This document shows positions 24,946 to 36,899 of a stretch of DNA of 64,000 bases, one piece after another. Position numbers and translations under genes: made by a program. The stretch comes from Isoetes taiwanensis (taxonomy: Eukaryota; Streptophyta; Lycopodiopsida; Isoetales; Isoetaceae), in the NCBI GenBank assembly GCA_021234155.1, contig JAJEKV010000264.1:124001-188000 (forward strand), read 5' to 3'. The stretch's first letter is position 1. Each line of letters opens with the position of its first letter. The notes under the pieces were generated by a model. It saw nothing but the letters and a program-made list of their open reading frames with translations. It was not told where the DNA came from and did no database searches.

Positions 24946-25395
24946 CTACATGAACTTGGGAACATTACCTAAACCGGCGAGTATAAACAATTGAGCGAAT
25001 ATTTCACGGTTTTCTTGGCCGAATCGTATTTTCTGCAACAAAAGCATACAAAAGAACTTAAAGGACATTCTAACCCTTATTTTGTTTCTCCTTAAAGCAC
25101 AAAAATTTCTGGCTATATTGGAAGCAAAGGCGGGGCCGAAAATGAAATTTACAAAGCTATAAGTAAGGATTAAAAAAATTACCTGGAAGGAGGATCCTAT
25201 GCAGACAGCTTTGGTAATCGAATCTCTGGAGGCTAATCTCAACAAAAGGGTAGAGCCGAATGCTGCTTGGATCCTTCCCTTGGGTTGATTATGTAGCTTA
25301 GGAGGACTTAAATTAGAACCTTCCAGCCTGCAGGGCACCAAAACCAGCATAAATGCTATTAGAGAAAAAACCATAAAGAATTTAGGAAAGCACAA
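24946..25395 (-). other. Open frame of 149 codons, no recognised family
   Basis: An ATG-initiated open frame on the minus strand begins with a hydrophobic stretch that could be a signal peptide (FFMVFSLIAFMLVLVPC) and has a second hydrophobic block near the middle. It lies upstream (in element direction) of the invertase exons and could be intron or unrelated captured sequence. Nothing resembles an invertase N-terminus. Function is not assigned. Confidence 0.2.
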
Positions 25396-25399
25396 GATT

Positions 25400-27240
25400 T
25401 ACCTGCAACTTCTTGAAATGTCATGCACAAAGCATGACTCTCTGCCACAATTATAAGCTACATACCTCTAAATGACCTCCAAACATGATGGCTACTGCAC
25501 CCATTATTTGCTGACTCCCTATTTGTATGATGGACGCAAACAAAAAACATGTCAATGCATGTATCCAATCAAGATTAAAGCAAGAAAGAAAAGGAAAAAA
25601 CAAAACCTAGTCAGCATTGTATATGCATTCTCCAACATAACTTTGTGTCTTGTGTTCAAGAACCATACTTAAAAACCGAAAGATCTCGAGTATCCATGGT
25701 TTTTTTGTCACATTCAATATCTTCTAGAAGTTTAACTTTAGACATGTGTTGCCCTCATAAGAAACACCTGTGGAAGACAAAAAAAGGAGATGAGAAAAAG
25801 CAATTCACAAATGGAAAAATAGGTTACAAACAAATTGTGCATGCATCATATCTCAGAACCTTTAGATTGTTGCAGTTACCTAAGCAATCATTATGACATA
25901 GCATACATGGAAAAACTTGTGCAATGCAATGGGGACGATCGGGAGAGAACAATGTTTTTGCACGGGTCTCACATGCGTAAAAATTAACCATATGCTCAAC
26001 GCAAACCAAATCCTAGCTTTAATCATGTGGAATCCGTTCTAATCTAGACATGTCCTACAATCTAACAGAGCCAATCAAGCTGCCAGCAAAATCGAAAGCA
26101 AAATTGTTTCAAGCATAAACCTTGTGGGTTGCACAAATGCTCTGGTGCCACAAATCAAAATGCCCTGGGGCTCCAAATCGAAATGCCTTAATGCCAAAAT
26201 CGAACTGTGAACCTTGAGAATGCTCTAACCCTAATGAACAGTCATGGATGGTGTCAAAAATCGTTAGAAACCCTTCCAGAAATGCCAATATTTGTGGAAA
26301 ACAGAAGCCAGAGAAATGTCATGAAACTCAGAAACTATTATGGTCTAAGACTGTTGTTTGTTGCTGCGAGGCATGTTGAGGACAGTAGGCATTGCAGCAG
26401 TATATGTTGATTTCATAATAGCAGCAGAAACGAGTGCATGCAGCATATGTTGATTTCATAATGGTTCACATACAGGGAATATAGCAGGGAATATAGCAGT
26501 CACAGAAGCATAAGTTGACTTCTCAGAAGCAAGGGATAGAAGGCTTGAAGATTGAAGCTTGGATGACTTAAGCACCTATCGAATAAAATAGACAACTACA
26601 TGCCATAGGGCAAGGAAAAGGACTTAAATATGTCTAATCTTTTGTTGGGGATGATACATCTCAAATGCTGAACAACACTTTAAATTTTGTGGTCATCAAT
26701 TCAGTTACATAAAAATCTTAACAAGCATTTCTTGTCTGTATTAATCCTCCTCGGACTAGATTTATTCATCCTACACAGCGTACTTAAGATAATGAAAGCC
26801 TACTGAAATTCCTAGATTGTGGCACATACCATGGCCATAAACCACCAAGAGACAGACCAAACTCACCTAGAAGGAACACTCACGCAGTCTTATACAACAT
26901 TATAAGGGCCCTCCATCATGTAAATTTCTTAATAACATGCACTGCAATTAATCAGCCTAGAAAACTTACCAGTCAAAGTGAAGACATGGTCTTTACCACC
27001 AGATCTCCTCCATGCAGAGCCATTTGTGACAATGTCGATAGCTTTCCTCTGTCTTAAATAATCTTCATTGCCTTCATGATGCCGAAACTTCCCTTTGGCC
27101 TCATAAGTTGCATCTCAAAGACTTAGAGATGCAAAAAAAGGTACCAAGATCACATCTGCTTGAGTTGGGTCCAAAACCCTCCCAGCTGTAGATCCATCTA
27201 AATAGCTAAAAAGCACAATGCAGCAACCTAGATAAAAACC
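25400..27240. other. Stretch without identifiable genes
   Basis: I see no conserved exon on either strand. There is a short direct repeat around 26370-26530 ('gcagcatatgttgatttcat', 'gggaatatagcag' doubled). Confidence 0.5.
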
Positions 27241-27544
27241 CACTTAAGAGTGTTCCATTACCCACTGTGAACCCTTCAAAGAAAAAATCAGCCAAATCAA
27301 ATCACCTTGTAGAATACGAACGCCCCCGCTTTGAGAACCCATTGAAATAGCTCCAAAGATCCAATACTGAGAGTTCCATACGGCTCCTGGCGATGCGGTA
27401 GATAACATAGATGAATAACCACTAAGAGAAACCCATAGCCAACTACAGCGATGGCGGTGTCCCATCAACCTACAAAATCGAACAACATTATTACAACGTA
27501 GAACCCCCAAACCGGATTGAAATGGTTCCCCATTCTCTTACCAA

Positions 27545-27760
27545 GTGACACCTCCAAAGGCAACCACAGATATAGTTCAGCTTTTTGACGGCACTGCTTC
27601 TGACTCTGAAGGGATCTCCCCAAGAATAGCGAGACAAAATGGATGTCTTTCCTTCACGCCTCCCACTATTGCAACAAAGCTCCCATTTGGAACATCAAAT
27701 GTAATGTTTGAAAGTGTTTTTCAGCTTTTGCATGGAGCGAAAAAGGTCGCCTGAGATAAC
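27545..27760 (-). pseudogene. ABCC-type transporter, nucleotide-binding domain fragment
   Basis: On the minus strand the block reads TLSNITFDVPNGSFVAIVGG, then after a one-base shift GEGKTSILS (the Walker A region), then AILGEIPSESEAV, and after another shift TISVVAF..VTW. This order (TLSNI-VP-GS-VA-VG / GEGKTS / LGE-P / GTVAYVPQVSW) is that of the first ATP-binding domain of plant ABCC (MRP-type) transporters, which export glutathione and other conjugates into the vacuole. Walker A is split by a frameshift, so it is inactive. No Q-loop, signature or Walker B is visible. Flanking open frames on this strand (27244-27510) could be further exons but are not recognisable. Confidence 0.65.
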
Positions 27761-27764
27761 CCTG

Positions 27765-27960
27765 TCAATTCGCCACGGATATTCACAATGGGCGACGGAT
27801 TTTTGACAAAAGCACAAGATCCCAAGCTTAACTTGGCGGAGGAGCGGATCGATCGGTCGGATTTGGCCGCGAAAAGGATCTACCTCCTCCGTCACCATTC
27901 TTTGCTCCAATCGACCGAACCCCAAAGGAACACAGGGAGCGCCATCGTAGAATTCGATGG
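27765..27960 (-). other. Leader between the E5 5' region and the ABCC fragment
   Basis: This roughly 200-base, relatively GC-rich stretch (minus strand) follows the terminal region of E5. It contains an ATG at about 27947 (MALPVFLWGSVDWSKE) that stays open for 17 codons. It leads directly into the ABCC fragment in the same orientation and could act as an untranslated leader or promoter-proximal exon; this is inference from position only. Confidence 0.3.
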
Positions 27961-27961
27961 A

Positions 27962-28288
27962 GAAATCGAATTGGGGCTTTTCTTGTGGGCCGTCCAAATC
28001 CGAGATGGACGGTCGAGATGAAATGCCCCAATACAGAGGATATCAATTTGGGGCTTTTGTTGTGGGCCGTTCATCTCAGAGATGGATGGCCGAGATCAAT
28101 CTGTACCAACATTTTGGTACACCAACAATAAGGATGCTTGGGGAGTTACGAGGTGGCACCGTCTGGACCGTCCATCTCAAAGATGGACGGCCGAGATCAA
28201 TCTCTACCAACATTTTGTGGCATCAATCTCTACATCATTTGTGGCATTGCCAACATTTGTGGCACTCAATATAATTGTATATATATAA

Positions 28289-28291
<3 letters not shown>
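27962..28291 (-). repeat. 5' terminal region of E5 with three palindromes
   Basis: Contains palindromes at 27988-28014, 28066-28091 and 28166-28192 (GGACCGTCCATCTC..GATGGACGG type). The part 28030-28291 matches 50126-50400 in inverse orientation almost base for base, including 'ccaacattttgtggcatcaa'. It faces the E6 5' region across a TA tract. Confidence 0.8.

Positions 28292-28365
<74 letters not shown>
28292..28365. repeat. (TA)n tract between two 5' ends (E5 and E6)
   Basis: 74 bases of TA dinucleotide; both flanks are 5' ends (TCC.. on minus at 28291, TCTG.. on plus at 28366), a head-to-head arrangement. Confidence 0.95.
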
Positions 28366-28368
<3 letters not shown>

Positions 28369-28939
28369 GTTATATATATACAATTATATAAGCTGCCCCC
28401 TTGTTTCCGACCCGAGGTGTCGCCGTCTGGACGGTCCAGATTGTGAGATCCGACGGCCGAGCGGAAGCCACGTCATCCCCCCAAGCAACCCACTTAAATT
28501 GGGGCTTCTAATCTTAACCATTGGAATTAGGGCATTTCATCTGGACCGTCCAAATTTTTCATCTAGGTTGTGTGCAATGATTGCAAACTGATGAGCTGGT
28601 GGTGACATTTAATGAGCCTTCATGACGTGGCAGAAAAACACAGGATTAATGATATAGGTTAAGTAGACGAGTAAGCGATTTTTTCATAACTTAGGGCATT
28701 TCATCTACATCATTGATTAAAAAGTCAAAAAAAAAAATTAATGCCCCGTGAGGTGGCAGTGCAATGAGGGGATAGATTAAATTGGAGATATATTGAAATG
28801 AATGCCATGTGACGTGGCATAGGGCCTTGAGGAGGAAAAAGAATGTAGGGGGAAAAAGGTTTCGTTGCTGTAGTCTCCGACCTTTTTGAAGCTCTGCTCT
28901 TTGGAGCAAAGATATTGGCAGTTATGGCGTGCTTGAGGA

Positions 28940-29090
28940 AAAGCCATCAGTGGGTAGTGCATTTTTTAAGTTTCCTTATCCTTTCCTTATTCATTCGGCA
29001 ATGGAGCGACTGCATAAGTTGGCAAAGTTTAGTTTATTTTCTCATCCTTTTGTTATTGATTCGGCAATAGAGCGACTGCTCTGGCGATTC
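28940..29090 (+). repeat. Internal duplication and motif shared with E9
   Basis: 'ttcggcaatggagcgactgc' (29000) recurs as 'ttcggcaatagagcgactgc' (29052). The second is followed by 'tctggcgattctctc', similar to 50768-50803 in E9 ('ggcaatgaagcgaccgctcc', 'ggcgattatctc'). Both occur shortly after the terminal region of their element and before 'aacaaggccga'. Confidence 0.6.
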
Positions 29091-29289
29091 TCTCAATATG
29101 TGGGGGCTGGCTAAGCCTGTACTAGTTCTGTTCCAGCTTTTCGCAGGTAGGCAACGATTTCAATTTGGTCTGTAAGTTTGTTTTTTTATCTAATGAAGGT
29201 TCTTCATTTGCAGATGCAACAAGGCCGATTTAGCTAAAAGTCTGCTTTCACGAATTCAGTATTTCCTTGGTCCCGCATATATCGGTCGC

Positions 29290-29709
29290 TTAGTTCGGTG
29301 CCAAGAGCTTCTCCCACAAAGCTTTGTTGCTCCGGTGGGTAGCCATATCTTTTACATCACAGTGTAAAGAACCACCCAGTTTAGCCCTCAAAAGACTTGA
29401 GCCTCTGCTTTTTATCACATTTTCTTTTGGTCCAAAAGGGTCTATATTCGAACCCATTTGAGAAGATTCTTCGCGCCTCAGAGTTTCCATAGCTGAGCTT
29501 GAGCGTGGAGAATTGAAGCCTGGGCTGCCATAGCCCCCGGAGTTGTGCAAATATGGGGATTGTGGCAGAGCCCAAGTATCAGAAATATCGCTATGTGAAA
29601 ACAAGGACTTGATATGATCCTGTTGCATTCCCGGATTTGCAGCTGCTGCACAAGACGAAGCCGAGGATTCTTGCAAGAAGGATATATCATCTACCATAAC
29701 ACCAGGCAT
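29290..29709 (-). pseudogene. Protein-like open frame of 139 codons, unidentified
   Basis: The minus-strand frame begins MPGVMVDDISFLQES, is rich in Ser, Gly, Pro and Asn (SPYLHNSGGYGSPGFNSPRS) and later has DPFGPKENVIKSRGSSLL and NKALWEKLLAPN before a stop. The composition resembles the disordered N-terminal part of a plant regulatory protein, but I cannot assign a family. It could be a single captured exon. It is the only protein-like block found antisense to its element. Confidence 0.35.
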
Positions 29710-30000
29710 GTTTCCTGTTTTTTCCTCCTTTGTTTTGTTTTCCTTTCTGTCGGATTTGTTCTACAAATTCTAGTGACTCTCAAGCCGGTAAAATGCGGTC
29801 AAATGCCTTTGTTGCCACATCCTTGGCCGGTAACAAAGCTTGGGAAGCTCTGCTCACTGTCGGTCCTCTGCTTCGGCCATTCCGGCGAAAGATAATGGCC
29901 TTAAGGCTCGCCTTTTCTGCCGCATTTTTCCTCTTCTTTCTTCACCAAGGTAAGTTCGCGCTCCCTGCAGTTTCCTCTGTTAACCATGCCTTGATTTTCT

Positions 30001-30130
<130 letters not shown>

Positions 30131-31514
30131 ATATATATACAATTATATAAGCACCCCCCTTATATCTAGAGATTTTGGTGTCGCCGCCGCAGCCGTCCAT
30201 TTTTTGAGATCAACGGTTGAGATGAAAACATGCCAAACCACCCCAAGCACCCCCCTTGGGTATAAAGATTGAGGTGTCACGACTTTAGCCATCGAAGGTG
30301 CAAGATCTACGGTTCAGATGGGGCCACCCTTATTTGGGGCTTTTGATATGGGCGGTCGGATTTAGGGTTTTCATCTTGGCCGTTCATAAAAAAGTGATCG
30401 AAATTAAATGCCATGAAAGAGGTGGCACCACACTAAATGTTTTTTAACCTTTAGCGGTGACGTGCCACTCTTTAAATTTCTTATCAATTTTTATTTCTTT
30501 TCATTTATTTAATCTATGCGGTGACGTGCGAAATCTTTTCTGCATTTTTTGTATGACGTGTCCCAGAAAAGGTCGAATTTGGGCGCCTATCTTGCCGGTC
30601 TTCTTCACAGTTCATCCGTGGTCTGCAAACAATCCTAGAAGAAATGATTTTAGTAGAACCTTGCCCCTTTTTCGATCCATTCTGTGCACCTATAGGGGAG
30701 GTACAGCGGCACGACAGTGGAGCTGAACACGTTATTTTGCTTCCTTACAAATCTCGGTTTGCAGGTTATTCATAGAAAGCAAGCTCTAAGATTGGTATCC
30801 CCTTTCTTCCTCTGCTTTGGGTTCGCGTCATCTCTGCATAGAGAGAGTTATGATTCTCTGCGGTTTTTAACATTCAGGTTTTGCAAGGATTTCCTTGACA
30901 TTTGGCCCAGATCTTTGAAATGCATGCTCTTTCGGCTATGCATGGCGGAGTTTGTCTTTATTCTGTAAATGTTGCCTCCGGCTATGGCGAGGCTCTGGCA
31001 ATTTGTTTGCACTGAATTGTGGGCGCTCCCTTATATTGCTTTTGCGCGAACAACTTAAAAGCATGAATTCGAATTATTATCTCAAATCGATGTCTTGATC
31101 CCTAGGCAAAATCGGAGCAGCCACAATTATGCCTTGGCAATGGTGTCAGCTATGGCAGTTGCCGCTCCTGGAATGTGCAGAGGAAGATTGATAGACGAAA
31201 CGGACTCCGTGGTTTGTTACTCTGGCATGGGGTTATGATTGCCCTTCAATCCCTTGGCATTGCGATTTCGCCACAGTACGAGTCACAGTCTGGTTCTTTA
31301 CTTGGTTCTCTCTCCCGCAACAACCAGCAACCCTTCACACGCCATGGCCGACCTCCAACCAGCGGGTAAGTGCCTTCTTTTACATTCCATGTTTTTGCTT
31401 CATAGAAACCAATTCTGAAATCTGATGGTTCTTTTCTCGTTTATTGTTTACAGAAGTTAATGGGTTTTCTGACGACAATGGCGATGCCTTCCTTGCCTCT
31501 CTTAGTTTGCCAAC

Positions 31515-32205
31515 TTTGCCGGGTTAAGAGTGTCAGATCCTCCCTCCTAGTGCATGGCTGACATAGATAAGACAGGTAAGGCGCCTGTCCAGCAAATGAA
31601 ACTGATGTAGGCCCAACTATTTTTGCACAGATGCTGAATTTGCAGCTACCTTCTTTGGATGTTGGATAGTGTGTGCAAACAAAAAGCACTACTTCTGTAA
31701 GTTGAGCATATGATTTGTTTTTTTTATGAAATTTGCTTTTCATTTGCATTTGTTAGAAGTCTCACCATCCCGTCAAGTTGTCAACTATATAGGCATGAAC
31801 TCAGAAATGGCTTTCAAGCCATTTGTTCTTTTGGGTGTCCATTTCACTGCCTTGACAGCATGCTTCTTAAATTTGGCATTGTTTTGCATACAGAGAAAGA
31901 TCTGCGTATAAATGTTGTGCTTCCAGTTAACCCTGTGTGGATGTGGGTTATAACACAATGATAAGAGTGTCAGATCCTCCTAGTGCATGATTGACATAGA
32001 TAGGACAAGGCTTCTGTTCCGCAAATGAAACTGATGTAGACTGTACTTGCAGTTATCTTGTTTGGATGTGAGCTGTAACAGATTAATAGAAGTATGATTG
32101 CCTCCTTGGACAGCCTGTGCAAACAAGAAGCACTACTTCTGTAAGTTAAGCACATGATTTGCTTTGATTTATAACATTTGCTTTCCATTTGCATTTGTTT
32201 TTTAT
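31515..32205 (+). repeat. Dispersed repeat R, two copies in E7
   Basis: Copies at about 31515-31765 and 31965-32205 share 'aagagtgtcagatcctcc', 'cagcaaatgaaactgatgta' (second copy 'ccgcaaatg...') and 'aagcactacttctgtaagtt'. A third copy is in E5 (22510-22870, minus strand). They surround about 200 bases of other sequence. Confidence 0.75.
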
Positions 32206-32534
32206 TATGTTTATTGCATAGATGTCTTCTCTTATCTAATGTTTAAATAAGTCGAATACATAACCTGTAATAAGTAAAATATATATTGTTCTGCGAGTTC
32301 TTTTGATTTTATTTTGTTCTATACTGTTTCCGATATATCAGTTCTAAGATGCAGAATGGTGTTGTCAAAATGTTTTTGACCATTTGATGAAATATCTAGA
32401 ATGTTTGACAGGCCTGATGCTAGTTCGTGTGCTGATGGACTTTTCGGGATGTCCATATGAGAGGTTGCCTTTTGCCACTTACAACAACTATGCAATTAGA
32501 AGGTCAAAGCATTTTTTGAGAGTAAGAAATATGG

Positions 32535-33104
32535 CAGGTCCAATGACAAAGACGAATGAGGCGGAGATGAAGTTCTCCCGCATAGAGAGATGTCGACACG
32601 ATAGAAGATTACAAACTCATACATGTCCAATTGCCCCCGGTGTAACGACAGTTCGCTCTTTGGATTGGGACAGGGATCGCTTTGACATGTAGATCACTTC
32701 ATACTACTCAATTGCAAGTGGTTTCACAGAATTGGAGCTTATTATACAACATAATAACATCTTTTTTCTCTAAATTCTTTATGTTTCTGAAGCCAACTTA
32801 TTGCAGAGAATTTGGTCTGCAGAATGGGACAACATATGATTCGTATATAATAGAAGGCGAAAAGTTGACCATCATTGATCCATCCCATGAAAAATTTAGA
32901 GGCCTCTATCTGGCAGCACTCTAAGAACGGATAGATCCCGGAAGCATTTCCTATGTTGTTGCTAACCATACTGAACCTGACCATAGTGGCCTCATCCTAG
33001 ATCTTTTAGATTTGGCTCATGATGCAATCGTGATTGGGTCAAAAGTCTGCATACAATTTCTTCAAAACCTTGTCCTGCGCCCTTTCAAGAGCATGGCTGT
33101 TAAG
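32535..33104 (+). pseudogene. FLV: Flavodiiron protein (FLV), two-exon fragment
   Basis: Exon to 32688 encodes RRLQTHTCPIAPGVTTVRSL then DWDRDRFD. The intron runs 32689-32806 (GTAGAT...TTGCAG). Exon 32807-33104 encodes EFGLQNGTTYDSYIIEGEK, SHEKFRGLYLAAL, the metal-ligand motif HTEPDHSG and FLQNLVLRPFKSMAVK, ending at a GTATCT donor. This is the start of the metallo-beta-lactamase-like domain of chloroplast flavodiiron proteins, which reduce oxygen downstream of photosystem I. One in-frame TAA at 32922-32924 replaces the Lys expected in 'LKERID'. Otherwise the reading frame is intact, with fewer lesions than the other fragments. The rest of the domain, the flavodoxin domain and the flavin reductase domain are absent. 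FLVA and FLVB cannot be told apart here. Confidence 0.85.
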
Positions 33105-33860
33105 GTATCTATTTTGACCTTCATATCCATATTATCAATGTTCTAATTGCACATGAAAGGATTTTTGAATGCTCCAATAATGACCTTGGGATATTCATCA
33201 ATTTGTCAAATTTGCTGGAGGAATTTATCATTAGATTCGAGAAGAACTGTGACATATCTATTGTGTAATTCATGATGACTGCCCTTTGCAATTCTTAATG
33301 AGCTCTTTATCTTCTTTGTTATTTCCTTTATATGGGTCTCCAAAATGTCCTTGAGAATTCCCTTCTAGTTTGTTCATTATATAACATTCACTTTCTGTTG
33401 CCAGTATACTGATTAATAGATATGTGGTTGAGCAATCTAGAAAGTGCCAGAGATGTTGTTTGCCCATTATGTTTTTGGAAGACATTGTGGTCATGATGAG
33501 CCCAAAATTATATAACGAACTTGGCTTTCTGCCTTATAGCAAAGTGCGAGATTGGCAAAGCATTATCCTCTAATATGACCAGTTGTCAGATACCCTCCAA
33601 ATTGCTAGAAGACATTTATGGCCCATGATAAAATCATAAATAGTAGTCAATCAGTCTGGTGACAGTGGTTGCAAGACTGCTTTTAGAAGGACGTCTCGAG
33701 TAGGCCTTAATTGCATCACATGAAATATCTTTACTTGAGCTATCACGTGAGGTAGAAGTCCGAGAATTCTAGATAAAATGCCCTTCTTTGTATCTTGCTA
33801 TATGTAAATGGTAAGGAGTATTTGTTTCCATTAGTTGAAGTTAAAGAAGTATTTCTGCAG

Positions 33861-34835
33861 GAGCATCCTATTGCTACTGCGAAGATGTTCGAACCTTTGC
33901 TCTGTGTAGCTATTGCAGTTGGGGTTGATTTAGATATTTCTTCATCAAGAGGACTTGCAGATTCAGTTGATCATGCAAGGTAGCATTTCAGTTTCTGCTA
34001 TGCATTTGCGAAGTTTGTTCTTAGATTGAGTGACCCATACTTCAATAAGCTTATTAGGATCCTCGCAATACACTGTATGACTCAGGTCTGCCAGTATATT
34101 ATTTTGAGTTTGCTATGCAGTTGCAGGGGGGTGATCCATACTTCAATAAGCTTATTAGGATCCTCACAACATGTTGTATGACTCAGATCTGTCAGTATAT
34201 TACTGCGATCTGGTTATGGATGGTGCATAAACAAGTGGAAATTCTACAGGCAGTGTACTTTTGCAATGGGAAATTGAGTAGGTCTGAATTCCATCACTAT
34301 GGACTTGCTGCGCCATTACACACAGATTTCACTTCCCCGATAACGCTGATGGTGATCATGCTGATTGTGATAATCTTTGTCTTGAACTTGCCGTTTGATT
34401 CTCTAAATACAGATATCATAGTTCACAGGCTACTGGCAGCCAATATTGGTTTGTCTAGTCTCCCTCTTCGCTTAAGAGAGAAGGTGGTTGGCACAAACAT
34501 TTCTTATAGAAAACTGCAGATCTCATATGTTCTGTTTACTGTCAAGAAGTTTGTCGTATGTTGCCAATAAATCTTTCCATGTTTGCATCGCAATGCTCAG
34601 CTGGCAGGTTGAGCATCTGTAGAGCTGCGATGCTAGGATCATAGAAGTTAGATCAAATGGCTTGATTGTATTTGTTAAAGGGAGAAAAGACCAATGAGTG
34701 TGTTGTTGACGAAGATCGTCAAACTAGTACTAGAGCGGATGGCAATAGACGCTTCCAAGGTTTTGGAGAGTGCAAATTCACATCGAGGTGGTTGAGCCAC
34801 AGCCCAATCCTCCGACAGTGCAACTCAGTAATTGG
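33861..34835 (+). pseudogene. RRP44: RRP44/DIS3 exosome ribonuclease, 3' half fragment
   Basis: Exons resemble the C-terminal half of RRP44 (DIS3), the catalytic 3'-5' exonuclease of the exosome. 33861-33979 gives HPIATAKMFEPLL and VDLDISSSRGLADSVDHA. 34028-34085 and 34127-34186 both give DPYFNKLIRIL..CMTQ. 34250-34351 gives AVYFCNGKLSRSEFHHYGLA and TSPI. 34413 onward gives DIIVHRLLAANIGLSSLP. About 34638-34680 gives DARIIEVRSNGLIVFV. About 34765-34830 gives HIEVVEPQPNPPTVQL, the family's C-terminal region. The conserved TSPIRRYAD of the RNB domain has lost several bases after TSPI, one exon is duplicated and frames are shifted, so it is a pseudogene. PIN and cold-shock domains are absent. 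Confidence 0.8.
34021..34205 (+). repeat. Duplicated RRP44 exon
   Basis: The exon with its downstream flank ('gacccatacttcaataagct' ... 'actcaggtctgccagtatat') is present twice, about 100 bases apart. The first copy keeps the GT donor after CTCAG. In the second copy GT has become AT ('actcagatctgtcag'). Confidence 0.85.
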
Positions 34836-34839
34836 TAAT

Positions 34840-36700
34840 TGAAATCTATTTCAAGAATCACATTTGTAACATTAAACTGTGATATGATATTGCAATCTAT
34901 GTGGGGAATTACATTTGCAACATGAATAGGAATCACATTCGTAACACAATAGTTTTGGCCAATATATATTCAGAATGTGAAACTGGCACCCATAATATAT
35001 GTCTCACCTTGCGAAAAAATTTGTAAGTTGTAAATAACCATAAATTACATCATTTCGAACTTTGCAAGCTTGCAACACTCTTTGCTTAAAAAAACAATTA
35101 GTCTAGGATTGCGGCAAGTTGATTTTGTAAATTAGAACGCACATTCTCCTCTTGAACATTTGGTCTATTGGCTTTTTCTAGATCCTCTTGAACATTTGGT
35201 CTATTGGCTTTTTCTACATCTTGGGATTTATTGAATGATGTCGATTCGAATGGTTTATTTTGTTAAGAAATTACTTAGATATTCATTAGGCGTAATCACC
35301 ATGTTGCAATTTTGTTTGTTAATGGGTTTTATTCTTGGTTTTATTCTATTCTATTCTATTCTTTTAGAACCATTGATCTGCCAGATATTTCCAGTATTGT
35401 GACAGATTAACGGCCACAAATATTTTTAACAAAAAACAAAATGCAAGAGTCAATGGTACTAAATTGGTATATATGTTTGCACCAAATGCACTAAAAAATA
35501 AATGCAAGCAATTACCAATATTCCAAAATTCATTATTTCAGCGTGAACAGAGCATGAAGCTCTCTCGAATCCAGCAATCTAGCATTCGAAGTAGAATACG
35601 TTGCAGGATCAAGAGAAGCTACAATGCATCCACAGAGATGCTTAAAAAATAATACACCACAAATAACCACACAGAATATGGGTTCTATGATATGGCTTTT
35701 TCAATAAGGCAACTCCCCTGAAAATTTTCCAGCTTTCCATGTTAACTAGCCATTATATTTACACACTTCGAGAATGCCAAAGTGTCATAAATAGATAAAC
35801 TATCATTGTCTTAAAGCAATGACTAATATGCTAAACTTGGAGCGTAACTGTTTACGCATAGATTTATAAAATTTGTCATGCCATACTATTGTCACTATTC
35901 ACATCAATTAGTCAAATTAGTTTACGCCATGATAATAGCTCCTAAGGTAACTAACAAATTTTTACAAGTTCTCTACCAAAAATTGACTGCATATTTGGTC
36001 GATATTTTGGGTGGGAGTGATATAAATGGAAGTAGATTGACCGTGAGTTTGTACAAATGTTGGTAGAGAGTTGATTGTGACTACAACTATAGTTTGAATC
36101 ATTTTAATTGGAAGCCTAATTTATCCAGTTGGAAGATAAGGATCCCTAATAAGTGTACAACGTGCAGAATTATCAGTTCGTACTTGGGTTTTTTCTTCCT
36201 GCCCGATTTTTATTGCTGTAGTGTAATCTTGGGATGCTTGATATAAAAGAAGGATGCAAGTTAAAGTTTCCTCGGCGCTTTAACATGTCAAACTATCTAT
36301 TCATTGTATTTTATTCCATTTCGTGGGTATACACACTTTCTGTATGCTATTTTAGTGGCCTACTTTTTGTAAGGGCATTCAACAAAAATCCTTGCGTAAA
36401 GAAGGTTGTTCTCAGTGAGATTGCCTTGGGAGTTTGATCCAAGTTGGCTATGGTTGTTGACCAAGAATTTGACCATCTACATGTTCAATATGTGTTGATT
36501 GGTTGGAACTAAAGGTCTGTAATGTCCCTTGATACATGGGTTTTAGGTGAAAGGGTTTAAGATTTACGATCATAGTAACTATTGGCTACTAGTATTGGTT
36601 TAGGGTTAAGGATTTAGGATTTTAGGGGTCACTCTCAGGTTTAGGGTTTCACATGGTATAATTTCTCACTTAAAGAAATAGTAAAAGGTTAATAAAGTCT
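34840..36700. other. Gene-free distal part of E7
   Basis: AT-rich sequence without recognisable exons. It contains a perfect 36-base tandem duplication at 35148-35219 ('cctcttgaacatttggtcta...') and repeated 'ttctattctattctatt' at 35341. Confidence 0.55.
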
Positions 36701-36774
36701 TTGCAACCTGTTGACTGTGCAAAATCCCTCGTTGTACAACCTCTTACAGTACAACCCCTCATAGTACAAAAACT

Positions 36775-36899
<125 letters not shown>

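Larger units (their letters stand above)
14576..28291 (-). mobile_element. E5: large TA-bounded element with invertase and ABCC fragments
   Basis: The 5' end is at 28291 (minus strand TCCTTATATATATACAATTA); the 3' end CTTATAGTACAAATACTTG stops at 14576. Both ends abut TA tracts (28292-28365 and 14556-14575). The first 330 bases inside the 5' end contain three GGCCGTCC-type palindromes. Gene fragments in it (ABCC transporter, invertase) are also on the minus strand. The distal 14.7-20.9 kb has no gene I can identify. At 13.7 kb it may be composite; nested insertions cannot be excluded by eye. Confidence 0.5.

Noticed and set aside
24946-25395. 149-codon minus-strand open frame as the N-terminal exon of the invertase
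   Set aside because: It has no similarity to the invertase N-terminal or catalytic region; kept only as an unassigned open frame.
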